Assembly (NCBI GenBank): GCA_002702655.1
Contig: PABB01000026.1
Span: 62,001-126,000, forward strand
DNA: 64,000 bases
DNA from: Planctomycetaceae bacterium
GTDB taxonomy: Bacteria; Planctomycetota; Planctomycetia; Pirellulales; Lacipirellulaceae
Reading direction: 5' to 3'
The notes below the pieces were generated by a model that saw only the letters and a list, made by a program, of their open reading frames with translations, searched no databases and was not told the DNA's origin. This document shows, one piece after another, positions 27,107 to 37,044 of this stretch. Both the position numbers and the translations under genes were made by a program. Position 1 is the first letter of the stretch. Each line of letters begins with the position of its first letter.

Positions 27107-27892
27107 TTAGAGTTGGCTTTGGTCGACGTAGGGCAACTGGCCCTTTGACGCTGTTGCCAGTTCGCTCAATATCTCCGCCACCGCGCCGACGACCCCCTTG
27201 AAAAACTCCTTCCCTTTCTCCGCCGTCGCCAGCGAGGGGTCGCCGCTGCCGGTGTCGGGGTGGGACTTTGACCAGGGGCGCGGCGTCCAGACGCCCGGTT
27301 GCGACAGGCTGGGCAGGGCGAAGGGGACGCGCTCGCCCAGGCCGGCCTGCTGCAGCTGGACCAACTCGGGGTGCAGGTGCAGCATCAGGCTGGTTTCCAG
27401 CTCGTCGGCGTGGTCGCCCGGGCGCTCGAACAGCCGCTCCTTCAGCTCCGGCCGCAGTTGGTAGAAGTTGATCACCACGATCAGCACCGGGAACTGGTTC
27501 TGTAGGTCGCGGACCAGCGGTTGGAACTGGTTGCCGCCGTGGGCGTTGAGAATCACCAGCCGATCGATCCCCTGCTGCGTGAGCGAGCGGACCACGTCGG
27601 CCAGAATCGCCGCCGCGGTCGCGGTGCGGATGCTGATCGTGGCGACCTGGTCGAGCTGCTGCTCGTCGTTCCCAAACGGGATCGTGGGCAGCACCACCAC
27701 ACGGGCGCCCGTGGCGGCGGCCTGCTCGGCGGCGGCCGCGGCGATGCCGGTCGCCTCGTACACGTCGGTGCCGTAGGGCAGGTGATAATTGTGCGCCTCG
27801 GTGGCGCCCCAGGGCAGCACGGCCACAGCCGGCGGCGCGGACTGCAGCTGGCGATGGTTGGCCTCCAACAACAAATGAGCCCGCGGCGGCAT
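27107..27892 (-). CDS. Creatininase-family amidohydrolase
   Basis: 261 residues. The family includes creatinine amidohydrolase and MftE/ArfB-like hydrolases. Metal-site blocks are present: 'LPWGATEAHNYHLPYGTDVY' (with Asn-Tyr where many have Gly), 'VILNAHGGN', and 'GDHADELETS' in place of the usual AGExETS. The substrate cannot be told from sequence. It is divergent from the rhamnose mutarotase gene. Confidence 0.88.
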   Translation of the reverse strand: MPPRAHLLLEANHRQLQSAPPAVAVLPWGATEAHNYHLPYGTDVYEATGIAAAAAEQAAATGARVVVLPTIPFGNDEQQLDQVATISIRTATAAAILADVVRSLTQQGIDRLVILNAHGGNQFQPLVRDLQNQFPVLIVVINFYQLRPELKERLFERPGDHADELETSLMLHLHPELVQLQQAGLGERVPFALPSLSQPGVWTPRPWSKSHPDTGSGDPSLATAEKGKEFFKGVVGAVAEILSELATASKGQLPYVDQSQL

Positions 27893-28036
27893 GGTCGGCG
27901 CCCTCCCGTGCGTTTGATTCGTGTATGCTAGACCGCCTCAGTGTGGCGGCAGGCGGGCGTCGTTTCAACACGCATGCATCCGCCGCAGCACTGACGAGAT
28001 CTCCAGCGTCTCCTCCGAACAGACAATCGCATCGCC

Positions 28037-28372
28037 ATGAAACGCATCGCCTTTCGTATGCAGCTGAATCCCGGCTGCGTTGCCGAGTACCGTCGCCGGC
28101 ACGACGAGCTGTGGCCGGAGATGGACGCCGTGCTCCGCGACGCCGGGATCGTCGACTACGCGATCTGGCTCGACGAGCCGACGCTCGTGCTGTTTGCCGT
28201 GATGCTCGTCCGCGACGACCACGCAACGGACGAATTGCCAGAGAACCCGGTGGTCCGCCGCTGGTGGGATCACATGGCCGACGTCATGGCGGTCAACCCC
28301 GACAACTCGCCGGTCACCGGCGAGTTGGAGTTGATGTTCCAACTGCAAACTGACGAGTCGCCGCTTACTTGA
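28037..28372 (+). CDS. rhaM: L-rhamnose mutarotase
   Basis: 111 residues, the usual size. It interconverts alpha and beta anomers of L-rhamnose in a dimeric alpha/beta barrel. Family motifs: 'MKRIAFRMQLNPGCVAEYRRR', 'HDELWPEM', 'VDYAIWLDE' and 'NPVVRRWWDHMADVM'. The C-terminal extension after 'ELMFQLQ' is short. No other rhamnose gene is adjacent, so it may feed a scattered catabolic route. A long inverted repeat starts at its stop codon. Confidence 0.92.
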   Translation: MKRIAFRMQLNPGCVAEYRRRHDELWPEMDAVLRDAGIVDYAIWLDEPTLVLFAVMLVRDDHATDELPENPVVRRWWDHMADVMAVNPDNSPVTGELELMFQLQTDESPLT

Positions 28373-28550
28373 CGAATGGAACGCGGAGGACGCGGATTTC
28401 GCTGATAAACGCGGATTGGCGTCGATATAAGTAGAAGCCGCTGGTTGCCTTGGCTGCCCAGCGCGGCCTGAGTTGACTCGCTTGCTATTTCAGCGGCCTC
28501 TTGGATTCAGCGCAAATTCGCGTCATCCGCGCTTTTCCGCGTTCCATTCG
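28373..28550. repeat. Long inverted repeat, 'GAACGCGGA' family
   Basis: The left arm is 28373-28417 and the right arm about 28504-28550, separated by an about 85-bp loop. Both arms carry CGAATGGAACGCGGA at the outer end. It fills the space between the convergent rhaM and alpha/beta hydrolase genes. Confidence 0.85.
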
Positions 28551-28563
28551 CCGAACTCGGCGG

Positions 28564-29589
28564 TCACTTGCTTTCCCACGTGTCGCCGTCCTCCAGCACC
28601 GCCCGCGGCCCGGCGCCTCGCAGCCACTCGGCCGCCGCTGCGTCGTCGCGCAGATACGCGTCCCAGAACGCCGTGCTCACCGCCACGATCGCCCGGTGAT
28701 GGTTGGGGTTGCGCGGCTGGCGGTCGCCGGGCAGGGGGCGGGCGGTGAATGCGGAGTGTTCGGCCCCCTCCAGGACCAGCTGAAACTTGTCGCCCGGCGG
28801 TAGTGCGGGGAAGACCTGCTGACGCGACTCGACCGTTTGGCCGCCGATGAGTGAAGCGTCGTGCGTGCCGGTCATCAGTAGCCAGGGCAGGGCGATGTGG
28901 CCGAACGCGTCGGCCGGATCGCCGCGGCGAGGCGCGCTGGGGCTCATGGCCAGGGACGCGTCGATGCGCGCGTCGACAAGGTCGACCCGCCCGCCTGCGA
29001 ACGATTGCCCCGCGACCGCCTGGGTTGTCACCGCCCCGAACGAGTGGCCCGACATGCCCACATGCTCCAGATCAAAACGTCCAGCCAGGCGAGATGCCGC
29101 CTCGTCGCCGCCCGCCTCGCCCGCGTTCCATGCGTCCAACTGGTCAAGCACGGCCGGCACGTCCTTCACGCGGGCGAAGAAGTTGGCGCCGTTGGCGGCC
29201 TTGCGCATCTCGGCCATACGCCGCAGCGGGGGCTGATCCCTCCATACGGCGTCGTCGCTGCCCGGGTGTTGCAAAAACACCACGGCGTACCCGCGTGCGG
29301 CCCAGTGCCGGCCCAGGTAGTTGCAGGTCTCGCGGGCGCCGCCAAGTCCGTGACTGAACAGCACGACCGGCGTGGCCGCTGTCTCGCCGGCAGCGTTTGG
29401 CGACGGCAGATAAATGCGGACGGGGATTTCGCGGTCCCGCGCTGCGTCGACGACGCTCAGGTCAAGCGGCGCATCAACCCAGTCGGGATCGAGTTGCAGC
29501 GGGTCGTACCCCGCGGCGAGAGCCGGCGCGCAAGACGAGGCGCGGAGCGCGAGAATGAGCACGTATGCGGGCATGTGGCGGCAAATCAT
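28564..29589 (-). CDS. Secreted alpha/beta hydrolase (dienelactone/PAF-acetylhydrolase-like)
   Basis: 341 residues from the ATG at 29589, which has GGAG 6-9 bp upstream; a TTG at 29613 is possible. A signal peptide ends near 'APALAAG'. Alpha/beta hydrolase features: 'VVLFSHGLGGARET' (oxyanion region), 'GMSGHSFGAVTTQAVAG' with nucleophile Ser in GHSFG, an Asp in the 'LLMTGTHDAS' strand, and a His in 'EGAEHSAF'. It resembles the PAF-acetylhydrolase/dienelactone hydrolase group; the substrate is unknown. Confidence 0.82.
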   Translation of the reverse strand: MICRHMPAYVLILALRASSCAPALAAGYDPLQLDPDWVDAPLDLSVVDAARDREIPVRIYLPSPNAAGETAATPVVLFSHGLGGARETCNYLGRHWAARGYAVVFLQHPGSDDAVWRDQPPLRRMAEMRKAANGANFFARVKDVPAVLDQLDAWNAGEAGGDEAASRLAGRFDLEHVGMSGHSFGAVTTQAVAGQSFAGGRVDLVDARIDASLAMSPSAPRRGDPADAFGHIALPWLLMTGTHDASLIGGQTVESRQQVFPALPPGDKFQLVLEGAEHSAFTARPLPGDRQPRNPNHHRAIVAVSTAFWDAYLRDDAAAAEWLRGAGPRAVLEDGDTWESK

Positions 29590-29810
29590 CGCGGTCTCCG
29601 CAAAGTGGTTCAATCGCGGCAGCAGGTTGTCCCGTTGAAGACTTCAACGCCCCGCGTTTCCGCAGGTTGCGGGCAATCTGGCAGGAAGCTGCCACGGGCC
29701 GCCCGCGCAGCGACATACCAACCGGCCAATCCCCCCAATCGATTCGCCGCACCTGCGTGCGCACCGCTTGCGCACGCGCTTGGAGGCCAATGCGTGATTC
29801 GTCTCGACGC

Positions 29811-31811
29811 CTACTTTCTTGGCGGCGTCGGTCCGTCGCCGGCCAGCAGAGCAGCGCGGATCTGGCCGCGGCGCCGCAGATCGTCGGCCAGGATGCCCGC
29901 CGCCGCGAGCACGCTTGCCGCGCCGCCTCCCAGCCAGGCGAGCTTCGACCAATTTGCGGTCGAATCGTTCGTCGCGGGGGGCGCTGGCTCGCGGGCGATT
30001 TCCGCGCGGACCCAGTCGGGTTGCTCTCCCGCGACATCGGTGGCGAAGATTTCCAACATCCGCGCCGCCGGCATCCGCTCGCCTTCCTCGACGGTGAAGG
30101 TCGGCGAGTTGGCAATCGACACGCAGCGGATCCGCTGGCGGTGAGTGGCGTAGAACTCGCTCAGCAACCCGATCAACTCGCCATGCCGCTCGCGCTCGGC
30201 CGGGCTGCCAGTCAGCGGGTAGTGGGGTAGGTACCCGCGCCGCGGCAGCGTGCTCGGCTCGCGCGTCCCGGCGAAGTCGACGTCGACGCTCAATGCCAAC
30301 GCGGCGCCCTCGACGACTTGTGCGATCCCCTCCGCATCCTCGGGCTGCACGATATGTACGACGTACTCGCGCGGGTCTGCGAGAACACCGACATCATTGA
30401 CCGACCGCAGCGTCGGCTCGTCGCTGAAGCTGCGCAGCTCCACCGCGCCGGGCAGATTCCATGGGCCGATCGGCAGCGTACTCGCCGCGGCGATCGCCGC
30501 GCGGTCGTCCGGCAATCGCCACGCCCCAACCGTGGCGCGGTAGCTGCCATAGGGCGGCACGCAGTTTTTCGAGGTGGCCGCCGCCTCGCGCGGGACGATC
30601 CATAGGATCTCGGCCGGTTGGTCGCCGGTTGCCGGACCCAGGTGCTGCTGAAACACCAACGGCAGCATCCAACCGGCGATGCTCATCGTGCTGGCGGCCG
30701 CGACCCGTTCCCCGTGTGACGCCGTCGCGAGCAGTTGCGACAGCGAAAACGCGGCGCTGGTCCGCGGATTCTCCAGCGGCGGACTGAGGTCGGCATGGGC
30801 GTCCCAGTTGACCAGCACGCGGCGTCCGTCGCCCGCAAAGACGTTTCCGTCAGCCAACTCGGCCGTGAAGTGGGCGTAGCTGAAGTTGTGCCCCTGCGTG
30901 AAGCGAATGGACGCCCCCTCGGCGGTACGGCCCGGCTGCTGAAAGCGCTGATTGGTCACGTCCAACGCGTGACACAGCGGGGCGAGCTGCCGCAGCGCCG
31001 CGAGGCTGCGCGCGGTTGCGTCCTCGTTGCCGGCAAATGGCTGTTGCTCGGCCGCGCCGGGCGCCAGCGCCGGCATTCGCCCCAGCGCGTAGGCGACGAA
31101 GTAGTCGTGCTCCCACTGCGCCCGGACCGCCAGCACTTGCCGCCACGCGGCATGCAGCTCCCGCAGCGCTCGCACCATGATCCGCACGGGGCCAGGCCGC
31201 GAGGCGGCGTTCGGCAGCGCCGTCGCGGGCACAGCGGCTAACAGCACGGCCGCCTCCAGCCAGTTGCTCGTGTCGAGCGCGTGGCACACGCGCCGCCAAC
31301 TCGGATCAGTCGCCCCCAAATCCACCGCACCGTTGGCGGGGTCGGCGGCCAGCGCCCGCATCGTCTCGCCCGCGGTCGCCCGCTGCTGTTGTAGCGCGGC
31401 AATCACGGCGCGAACTTCGCCGTCGCCGGGAAGCGAGGGAATGTCAATCGGCGCCGCGCTCTCGTCACTGCCGACGCCCAGGCCGATCGCCACGGCGCCG
31501 GCGACGCCAGCGGCCCCCGCAAGCAGCGACCGGCGACCGAATCGGCCCAACAGCGCGTCGGCAATTTCACGCCGCTGTTCGCGTTTCACGCCGCGGAGTT
31601 TCGCCGCCGCCAGTTGCTGGTGCAGATCGGCCGCTTCGGCGAATGGCCCTTCGCGCGCCAGCCACCGAGCCAACTCGTCGCGCGTTTCGTCCCGCAATCC
31701 GCGGGCCGCCGGCAACCGGGCAAGTTGCTCGGCAAGCAGCGCCCTGCGGCCGTCCTCAGGCGACGGCGGAGCGGCCGAATCATTGGGCGGCGGGCGACGC
31801 GAGCGAGCCAT
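29811..31811 (-). CDS. Membrane-tethered protein with arginase-like (UPF0489-like) metal motifs
   Basis: 666 residues. The N-terminal about 90 residues are Arg/Ala-rich, followed by a helix (SLLAGAAGVAGAVAIGLGVG). The central domain includes 'HNFSYAHFTAELADGNVFAG', then 'VLVNWDAHADLSPP', and later 'ALSVDVDFAGTREPSTLP'. WDAHADL and DVDF resemble the Asp/His metal ligands of the arginase/ureohydrolase fold and UPF0489 proteins. A second hydrophobic helix lies near the C-terminus (LAWLGGGAASVLAAAGILA). It is probably anchored with the catalytic domain outside. The fold assignment is an inference from two motifs. Confidence 0.7.
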   Translation of the reverse strand: MARSRRPPPNDSAAPPSPEDGRRALLAEQLARLPAARGLRDETRDELARWLAREGPFAEAADLHQQLAAAKLRGVKREQRREIADALLGRFGRRSLLAGAAGVAGAVAIGLGVGSDESAAPIDIPSLPGDGEVRAVIAALQQQRATAGETMRALAADPANGAVDLGATDPSWRRVCHALDTSNWLEAAVLLAAVPATALPNAASRPGPVRIMVRALRELHAAWRQVLAVRAQWEHDYFVAYALGRMPALAPGAAEQQPFAGNEDATARSLAALRQLAPLCHALDVTNQRFQQPGRTAEGASIRFTQGHNFSYAHFTAELADGNVFAGDGRRVLVNWDAHADLSPPLENPRTSAAFSLSQLLATASHGERVAAASTMSIAGWMLPLVFQQHLGPATGDQPAEILWIVPREAAATSKNCVPPYGSYRATVGAWRLPDDRAAIAAASTLPIGPWNLPGAVELRSFSDEPTLRSVNDVGVLADPREYVVHIVQPEDAEGIAQVVEGAALALSVDVDFAGTREPSTLPRRGYLPHYPLTGSPAERERHGELIGLLSEFYATHRQRIRCVSIANSPTFTVEEGERMPAARMLEIFATDVAGEQPDWVRAEIAREPAPPATNDSTANWSKLAWLGGGAASVLAAAGILADDLRRRGQIRAALLAGDGPTPPRK

Positions 31812-32078
31812 CGGCGGACAGCGGCGGTTAACGGAACCAGGCTAAATGACGACAAGGGCGTCCGCCCCGGCGGCGAAGCCTCTCACAGAATTGCCGGCCA
31901 ACCCGTTCTTGGCAACCCAACTGTCGGCGCCGCGGTCGCGGGGCTGATCGGCAATGTCGCCACGGTTCTGGTGCGTTCCACCTGCAAACCGGTGCGGCGG
32001 CGGGCGAAGCAATGCACTATGATGGGCGACCGCCCGCGCGCTTCTTGCCCGCGATGGGGCTGCATGGAGAATCGTTCG

Positions 32079-33674
32079 ATGAGCATCGCCACTGCGTGTT
32101 CGCACTGCCAGGCCCGATTTTCTGCTCCCGAGTCCGCCGTGGGGCGGCGCGTGACGTGCAGCAAGTGCAAGCAACAGTTTGTCGTGCAGCAACTTCGGTC
32201 GGCCGCATCGCCAGCGAAGCCCAAGCCGGCAGCCCCCTCGCAGGCCCCAACTGCGCGCAGCCAAGCGGCGGCACGATCGCCCCGCAGCACGTCGCCGACG
32301 CCCGTGCAGCCGACAGGCGGCAACGCCGCAGCGGTTCCCGCGCCCCCGCCCGCTCGCGCGGACGCCAAATCGCGGCCGCCGCTGACCGAGGCGGAACTGG
32401 CCGCGGCGTTTACCGGGTCGATGCCCCGCTCGCGCACGCCGGTGACGTACCAGTTCGGCCTGCTGGCGTCGGCGGTGGTGATGATCGCGTTGATCCTGGT
32501 CTACCTGGCGCTGATCGCGGCCGCGTGCTATGCGGTCTACTATCACTTGAATAATCACACGGGCATGTTGCAGGCCCGGGTCGGCGGCCGCGGCAAGGTG
32601 ATGCTGTTCATCGCGTATCTGGCGCCGGCGTTTATCGGACCGGTGATCATCTTCTTCATGCTCAAGCCGCTGCTGGCGCGGCCGGCAAAGGACCAGCGCA
32701 CCCGTTCGCTGACCCGCAAGAGCGAGCCGTTGCTGTTCGCGTTTGTCGACCGCGTGTGCCAGACGGTCGGCGCCCCCCAGCCGAAGCGGATCGACGTCAC
32801 CTGCGACGTGAATGCTTCGGCAAGCTTTCGCCGCGGGCTGCTCAGCTTTCTGGGCCGCGATCTGGTGCTGACGATCGGCTTGCCGCTGATGGCCGGGTTG
32901 TCGTTGCGGGAGTTCGGCGGCGTTCTCGCGCACGAGTTTGGCCACTTCGCCCAGGGCGCCGGCATGCGGCTGACTTATCTCGTGAGGTCGATCTCGCATT
33001 GGTTCATGCGCGTCGTGTACGAGCGAGATCAGTGGGATCAGTGGCTGGCCGATACGGCGGGCGATCTCGATTTGCGGATTGGCTGGGTCGTCCTGCTGGC
33101 CCAGGGGGGCGTGGCGGTGAGTCGTGGCGTGCTGTGGGTCCTGATGCACGTGGGCATGGCGGTCAGCGGCCTGTTACTGCGACAGATGGAATTCGACGCC
33201 GACCGTTACGAGACTCGGTTCGGCGGCGCCGAGAGTTTCGCAGCGACCTCGCGGAAGCTGCGGCTGTTGGGGCTCTCCTCGCAACTGGCACAGGCCCAGC
33301 TCATGGAGCAATTGGCTGATCAGAAGCTGGTCGAGGACCTTTCCTCGCTGATTGTCGTGAACCTGCGCACCATGCCCCCCGCGACGGCCAAGCAGGTCAC
33401 TGACCAAATGGCCGATGAGAAGACGGGCTGGTTCGACACGCATCCCTGCGACCGCGAGCGGATCGCGGCAGCCGAGCGCACCGGCGGCGACGGGATCTTT
33501 CAGTCCGCGCGGCCCGCCCGCGACTTGCTGGCCGACTTTGCCGTCCAATCCAAAGCCACCACCTGGGACCAGTACATGGGGTGGTTCGGTCCGCAGGTGC
33601 CGCGCGACGCCCTGGTTGCGGCGCCGGCGTTCGCCCGGGCGTGCAAAAGCAGTTGGAAACCGCCGCAGGCGTAA
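32079..33674 (+). CDS. M48-family membrane metalloprotease with zinc-ribbon N-terminus
   Basis: About 531 residues from ATG 32079, chosen because GGAG lies 8 nt upstream; an in-frame ATG at 32064 is the alternative. It starts with an MJ0042-type zinc ribbon (CSHC...CSKC) and a Pro/Ala linker. Two transmembrane helices follow (about 130-160 and 175-200), then the M48 peptidase core with HEFGH (His285, Glu286, His289) and the downstream ligand Glu371 in 'MEFDADRYETR'. M48 proteases act in membrane protein quality control; the specific substrate is unknown. Confidence 0.88.
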   Translation: MSIATACSHCQARFSAPESAVGRRVTCSKCKQQFVVQQLRSAASPAKPKPAAPSQAPTARSQAAARSPRSTSPTPVQPTGGNAAAVPAPPPARADAKSRPPLTEAELAAAFTGSMPRSRTPVTYQFGLLASAVVMIALILVYLALIAAACYAVYYHLNNHTGMLQARVGGRGKVMLFIAYLAPAFIGPVIIFFMLKPLLARPAKDQRTRSLTRKSEPLLFAFVDRVCQTVGAPQPKRIDVTCDVNASASFRRGLLSFLGRDLVLTIGLPLMAGLSLREFGGVLAHEFGHFAQGAGMRLTYLVRSISHWFMRVVYERDQWDQWLADTAGDLDLRIGWVVLLAQGGVAVSRGVLWVLMHVGMAVSGLLLRQMEFDADRYETRFGGAESFAATSRKLRLLGLSSQLAQAQLMEQLADQKLVEDLSSLIVVNLRTMPPATAKQVTDQMADEKTGWFDTHPCDRERIAAAERTGGDGIFQSARPARDLLADFAVQSKATTWDQYMGWFGPQVPRDALVAAPAFARACKSSWKPPQA

Positions 33675-33801
33675 ATGCTTCAAATCTCGCGGCAGCGACC
33701 AATTCTTGAGATTCGCGCAATCTTCAACACGTCGCGATATAATCAGTCCCCTCTGGCGCACGCCTGTTCTTTTCACTCGCGACAGTTTCTGGGAGGCACC
33801 G

Positions 33802-34323
33802 ATGAAGTCCCTAGCTGTAATTGCTGCACTCGCTCTGGGCGCCGTCGCCGGACACTGGGCGGTCGCCGACAGCCACGACGCCGCGGCAGAATTGGCCAAG
33901 CTGATGCAAGAAATGGCGACCTGCGAAATCTGCAGCAGCGCCATGGACCACCCGCAACTCATGGACACGATGAAGTGGGAGACCCACAAGATCGACCAAG
34001 GCATGCTGATGGTCGCCACCGTGCCGCAAGAGCACCTGAAGGAGTTTCGCGCTCTGGCCAAGCAGTGGGAGGCGTCAATTGAGAAGGTCAAGAAGGCCGG
34101 CATGCGGGGCGACGAGGTCAAGCTGTGCAGCTTCTGCGGCGACATGGGCCGGCTGATGCAGGCCGGGGCCAAGCAGCAGGATGTGGAAACTGCCAACGGC
34201 TCGATCACGCTGGTCACCGCCGCCGACGCGGACATTGTGAAGGCCATCCACGCGCTGGCTGACAAGTCGATCAAGTTGGAGAAAGAAATGGCACAGATGG
34301 CCCAAGCCGGGACGGCCAACTGA
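33802..34323 (+). CDS. Small exported protein with paired CxxC motifs
   Basis: 173 residues with a strong ribosome site (GGGAGG, 33791-33796). A signal peptide (about 1-22, 'SLAVIAALALGAVAGHWAVA') is followed by a mostly helical protein containing 'ATCEICSSAMDH' and 'KLCSFCGDMGRL'. The four Cys could bind a metal or form disulfides. Met- and His-rich stretches ('MDHPQLMDTMKWETHKIDQGMLM') would suit copper or another soft metal. The function is unknown; metal handling is inference. Confidence 0.75.
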   Translation: MKSLAVIAALALGAVAGHWAVADSHDAAAELAKLMQEMATCEICSSAMDHPQLMDTMKWETHKIDQGMLMVATVPQEHLKEFRALAKQWEASIEKVKKAGMRGDEVKLCSFCGDMGRLMQAGAKQQDVETANGSITLVTAADADIVKAIHALADKSIKLEKEMAQMAQAGTAN

Positions 34324-34462
34324 GCGGCTTGCTGTGCGCGTAGGGCGCGGCCGGTGATGATTTTGACCGGTTGATTGACTCATGCCGGGGCGCGAGTTTG
34401 TCGGACTCGCGTTCCGGTTCTTGCGCGAATCGCAATTCAGTACTTCGCAATCCGCCAATCGG

Positions 34463-34513
34463 ATTTAGTCGCGGAGCTTGCTCCGCGACTCCGCGGCAAG
34501 CGGCGGGGCTAAA
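34463..34513. repeat. Short nested hairpin, 'GTCGCGGAGC' family
   Basis: An 11-bp stem AGTCGCGGAGC/GCTCCGCGACT with a 2-nt loop sits inside a weaker outer pairing ATTTAG/CTAAAT. It lies upstream of the large membrane protein gene. No T-tract follows. Confidence 0.65.
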
Positions 34514-34576
34514 TCGTGCAGGACCGGCAATACCGACTCGCGCGACGCTGCGGCCCGGGGGCGATTGGCCTACAAT

Positions 34577-36844
34577 ATGGGCATGCGATTCACTGGGGCG
34601 AATCCGACTTGGCCGGCCGTGCGGTGGTCGATCCTGGCCGTTGTATTGCTGACGCTCGCCGTGCGATTGATCGCGGTGGCAGCGCGGACCGAGACCGGCT
34701 GGGACACCATTCGCAGCCAATGGGCGGCGTCGATCGAGTGGACCGGCTGGGCGCCGAAGCAGGTTGGTTACCGCGAACCGCCGGCACAGGCGCGATTCTG
34801 GCTGGCCGAGACCGAGCGAATTCTCACCGAGCATCCCGACTCCGCCGCGCTGCACATGGGCGCCGCGTGGGTGCTCGACTCCCCCGACATCGGTTTTTTG
34901 CGAGATCACGTTACCTTCAACGATTGGCTGGCAGCGCTTCCCAGCGTGGCAATGGAGCTGGATGACGAGGCCATCGCCGCCGGCGTGAAAGAGTTCCGGG
35001 ACCTGTGCCGCGAGCGGTGCCTGGCCGCCGCCGCGCGGGCCGTGGAATTGGAGCCTGACAACGTCGACTTCCGGCGCATGCAGGCCCTGCTGCAAGTGAA
35101 GGGAGCGCTGCTTTTCGCCGGGGATTGGCGGAGCTTCTCGCCGCGAAACAGCGCTTGGTCGGCGGTGCTGGAGGCTGGCCGGGAGCGTGATCCTCACAAC
35201 TCGCTGTACGACTATCTTGCGGCCGCCATCTTGTGGGAGCAGTCGGCCAGCCGCGAGTACAACGCCCAGGCCGATCTGTTAGAGCATCGCATCGCCGATC
35301 CGACGACGTACGCCGAGGCTCAGCGCCGATGGGCCGCGGGGCAACAGTGCGAGCTACTCGCCATCGGCGAAGCAGGCATGCCGGCTGTGGTCGAGTTTCT
35401 AGAGGCCAGCGATTTGCCGCTGGAGGGCCAACGCACGGCTGCTGTGAGCCGCCTGCAAACGGCCCGATTTCAAGCGTTGCTCGTCCAACTGTGGCGCGAC
35501 TGGCGATTGACGCTGATGAACCAACTGCTGCGCGAGGGTGACGACGTGGCGGTGGCCGCCATCCAGCGTCAGTTGTGGCGCATGTACGAGCAAGCGATCG
35601 CGGCGCCAGAGACCAGTGCTATGTGGACCCGTGTCAGTTGGGCGCTTCCGCGGGAACTGCTGTATTACGCGATGGCAGAATTGGCGAGCAGGCGCCCCGA
35701 TCTCCTCCCGCCGGACGAACTCACCCAACGACGAAAGCGCGAGCTACAGGCGCGCGTCGAAACAGCAGCCTTGAAAAAATTCTACGCCGAGCAGGACGCG
35801 GCCAAGCGCGCGGTGACGAAGCGCGAACCGTTGCAGGAGTTGGCGCTGCATGCCGCCTGTTCCGCCGCGGGCGCACTGGCGGTCGCGGCAGTTGCGTTGC
35901 TGACCGCAGGGCGGGCGCTGGGGCGCGGCGGCGACTGGCGAGATCCTCACAGCGTCTGGCCGCACTGGGTCGCGTGGTCGGCGGGGCTCGCTATTTCCGT
36001 GTTTCTGCTGGGCGTCGCCCCAGCAGGCCTCGTCGGCGAGCAGACGCAAGTCGCGGTGGCGGCAACGACGCTACGGATCGTGTTTTGGGTGACGCTGCTG
36101 AGTATGGCCGCCTACGTTGTCTATCGCTGCACCCGGGCCAAAGACTTGCGGTTTAGCTTGCGCAGGTTGCTGGCGGCGATGACTGCCGTCGCCGTCGCGG
36201 TCGCGCTGTGCGTCGCGCTGAGTGACGTGCTGCTGTTTCTCTGGGGCTACGCGACCGATCTCTTGGATGCGCTGTGGATGCGCCCGCGCGGATATGGCTT
36301 CGCACCGCCCGAAGCGCTGGCCAATGCATTGAGCATGACCGTGCCCTCGTGGCCCTGGGCGGGGGTGCAGTGGGTGCTGTATCATGGCGAATTGGTCGGC
36401 CCGGCGGTGGCGGCGATTTTGTTGGCATTGTGGTTCTGGCGCAGGTCGCGGCGATTGGTTGACGACCTGGGCGAAGGCGCTGATGCGCCGTCGCGACGCC
36501 GGCGCGCAGTGTTTCTCTGCCATGCACTGACCCGCTCGCTGGCGGCAGGCGCTGGATGTGCATTCGCTGGTTACCTGTGGTTGGCCCCGCCGGTCGTGAC
36601 GGCCGTCGAGTCGGAGTTCCAAGCCGACATGCTCTACTACCGCGATCCCCAGAGTTACCTCGCACCAGTATTGGCCCAGCTCAACGCGTTGCAGACGGAA
36701 CCACAGCAGTCCAAAGAAGCGCTAGCGGAAGCCGAACGGCAACTGTCGGCGCATGTCGCCGAGTACCGTCGGGAACTGGCCGAGGAGGCGGCAACCGACA
36801 ACGAAGAACTCGCTCCCGACGACGGCGCCGAGCAGCCTGAGTAG
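34577..36844 (+). CDS. Large multi-pass membrane protein, function unknown
   Basis: About 755 residues from ATG 34577 (ATG 34583 equally possible). One N-terminal helix (WSILAVVLLTLAVRLIAVAA) precedes an about 430-residue soluble, helical region with TPR-like spacing ('CLAAAARAVELEPDNVDFRR'). About seven hydrophobic helices follow, including the common 'LRFSLRRLLAAMTAVAVAVAL' block. The tail is acidic and coiled. The arrangement suggests a sensor or assembly platform, but no catalytic motif is visible. Confidence 0.78.
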   Translation: MGMRFTGANPTWPAVRWSILAVVLLTLAVRLIAVAARTETGWDTIRSQWAASIEWTGWAPKQVGYREPPAQARFWLAETERILTEHPDSAALHMGAAWVLDSPDIGFLRDHVTFNDWLAALPSVAMELDDEAIAAGVKEFRDLCRERCLAAAARAVELEPDNVDFRRMQALLQVKGALLFAGDWRSFSPRNSAWSAVLEAGRERDPHNSLYDYLAAAILWEQSASREYNAQADLLEHRIADPTTYAEAQRRWAAGQQCELLAIGEAGMPAVVEFLEASDLPLEGQRTAAVSRLQTARFQALLVQLWRDWRLTLMNQLLREGDDVAVAAIQRQLWRMYEQAIAAPETSAMWTRVSWALPRELLYYAMAELASRRPDLLPPDELTQRRKRELQARVETAALKKFYAEQDAAKRAVTKREPLQELALHAACSAAGALAVAAVALLTAGRALGRGGDWRDPHSVWPHWVAWSAGLAISVFLLGVAPAGLVGEQTQVAVAATTLRIVFWVTLLSMAAYVVYRCTRAKDLRFSLRRLLAAMTAVAVAVALCVALSDVLLFLWGYATDLLDALWMRPRGYGFAPPEALANALSMTVPSWPWAGVQWVLYHGELVGPAVAAILLALWFWRRSRRLVDDLGEGADAPSRRRRAVFLCHALTRSLAAGAGCAFAGYLWLAPPVVTAVESEFQADMLYYRDPQSYLAPVLAQLNALQTEPQQSKEALAEAERQLSAHVAEYRRELAEEAATDNEELAPDDGAEQPE

Positions 36845-37044
36845 CGGCAGCGCACGTCTTCCAGCTGTGCTTTCTCGCCCATCTGTGCTGGATCGTTGCA
36901 CCCGCCGGCGACCGCAGTGACGTTGTTTCGGGGCGTTTATGGGGCTTCCTCCCCTCGCGGGTTCGTGGAACGCAACTTGCACTCTCAGGCTCATTGGCGC
37001 ACATCGCAAGTTTTACGGCATCTGTGGTTTATGGGAGGAGCGCC

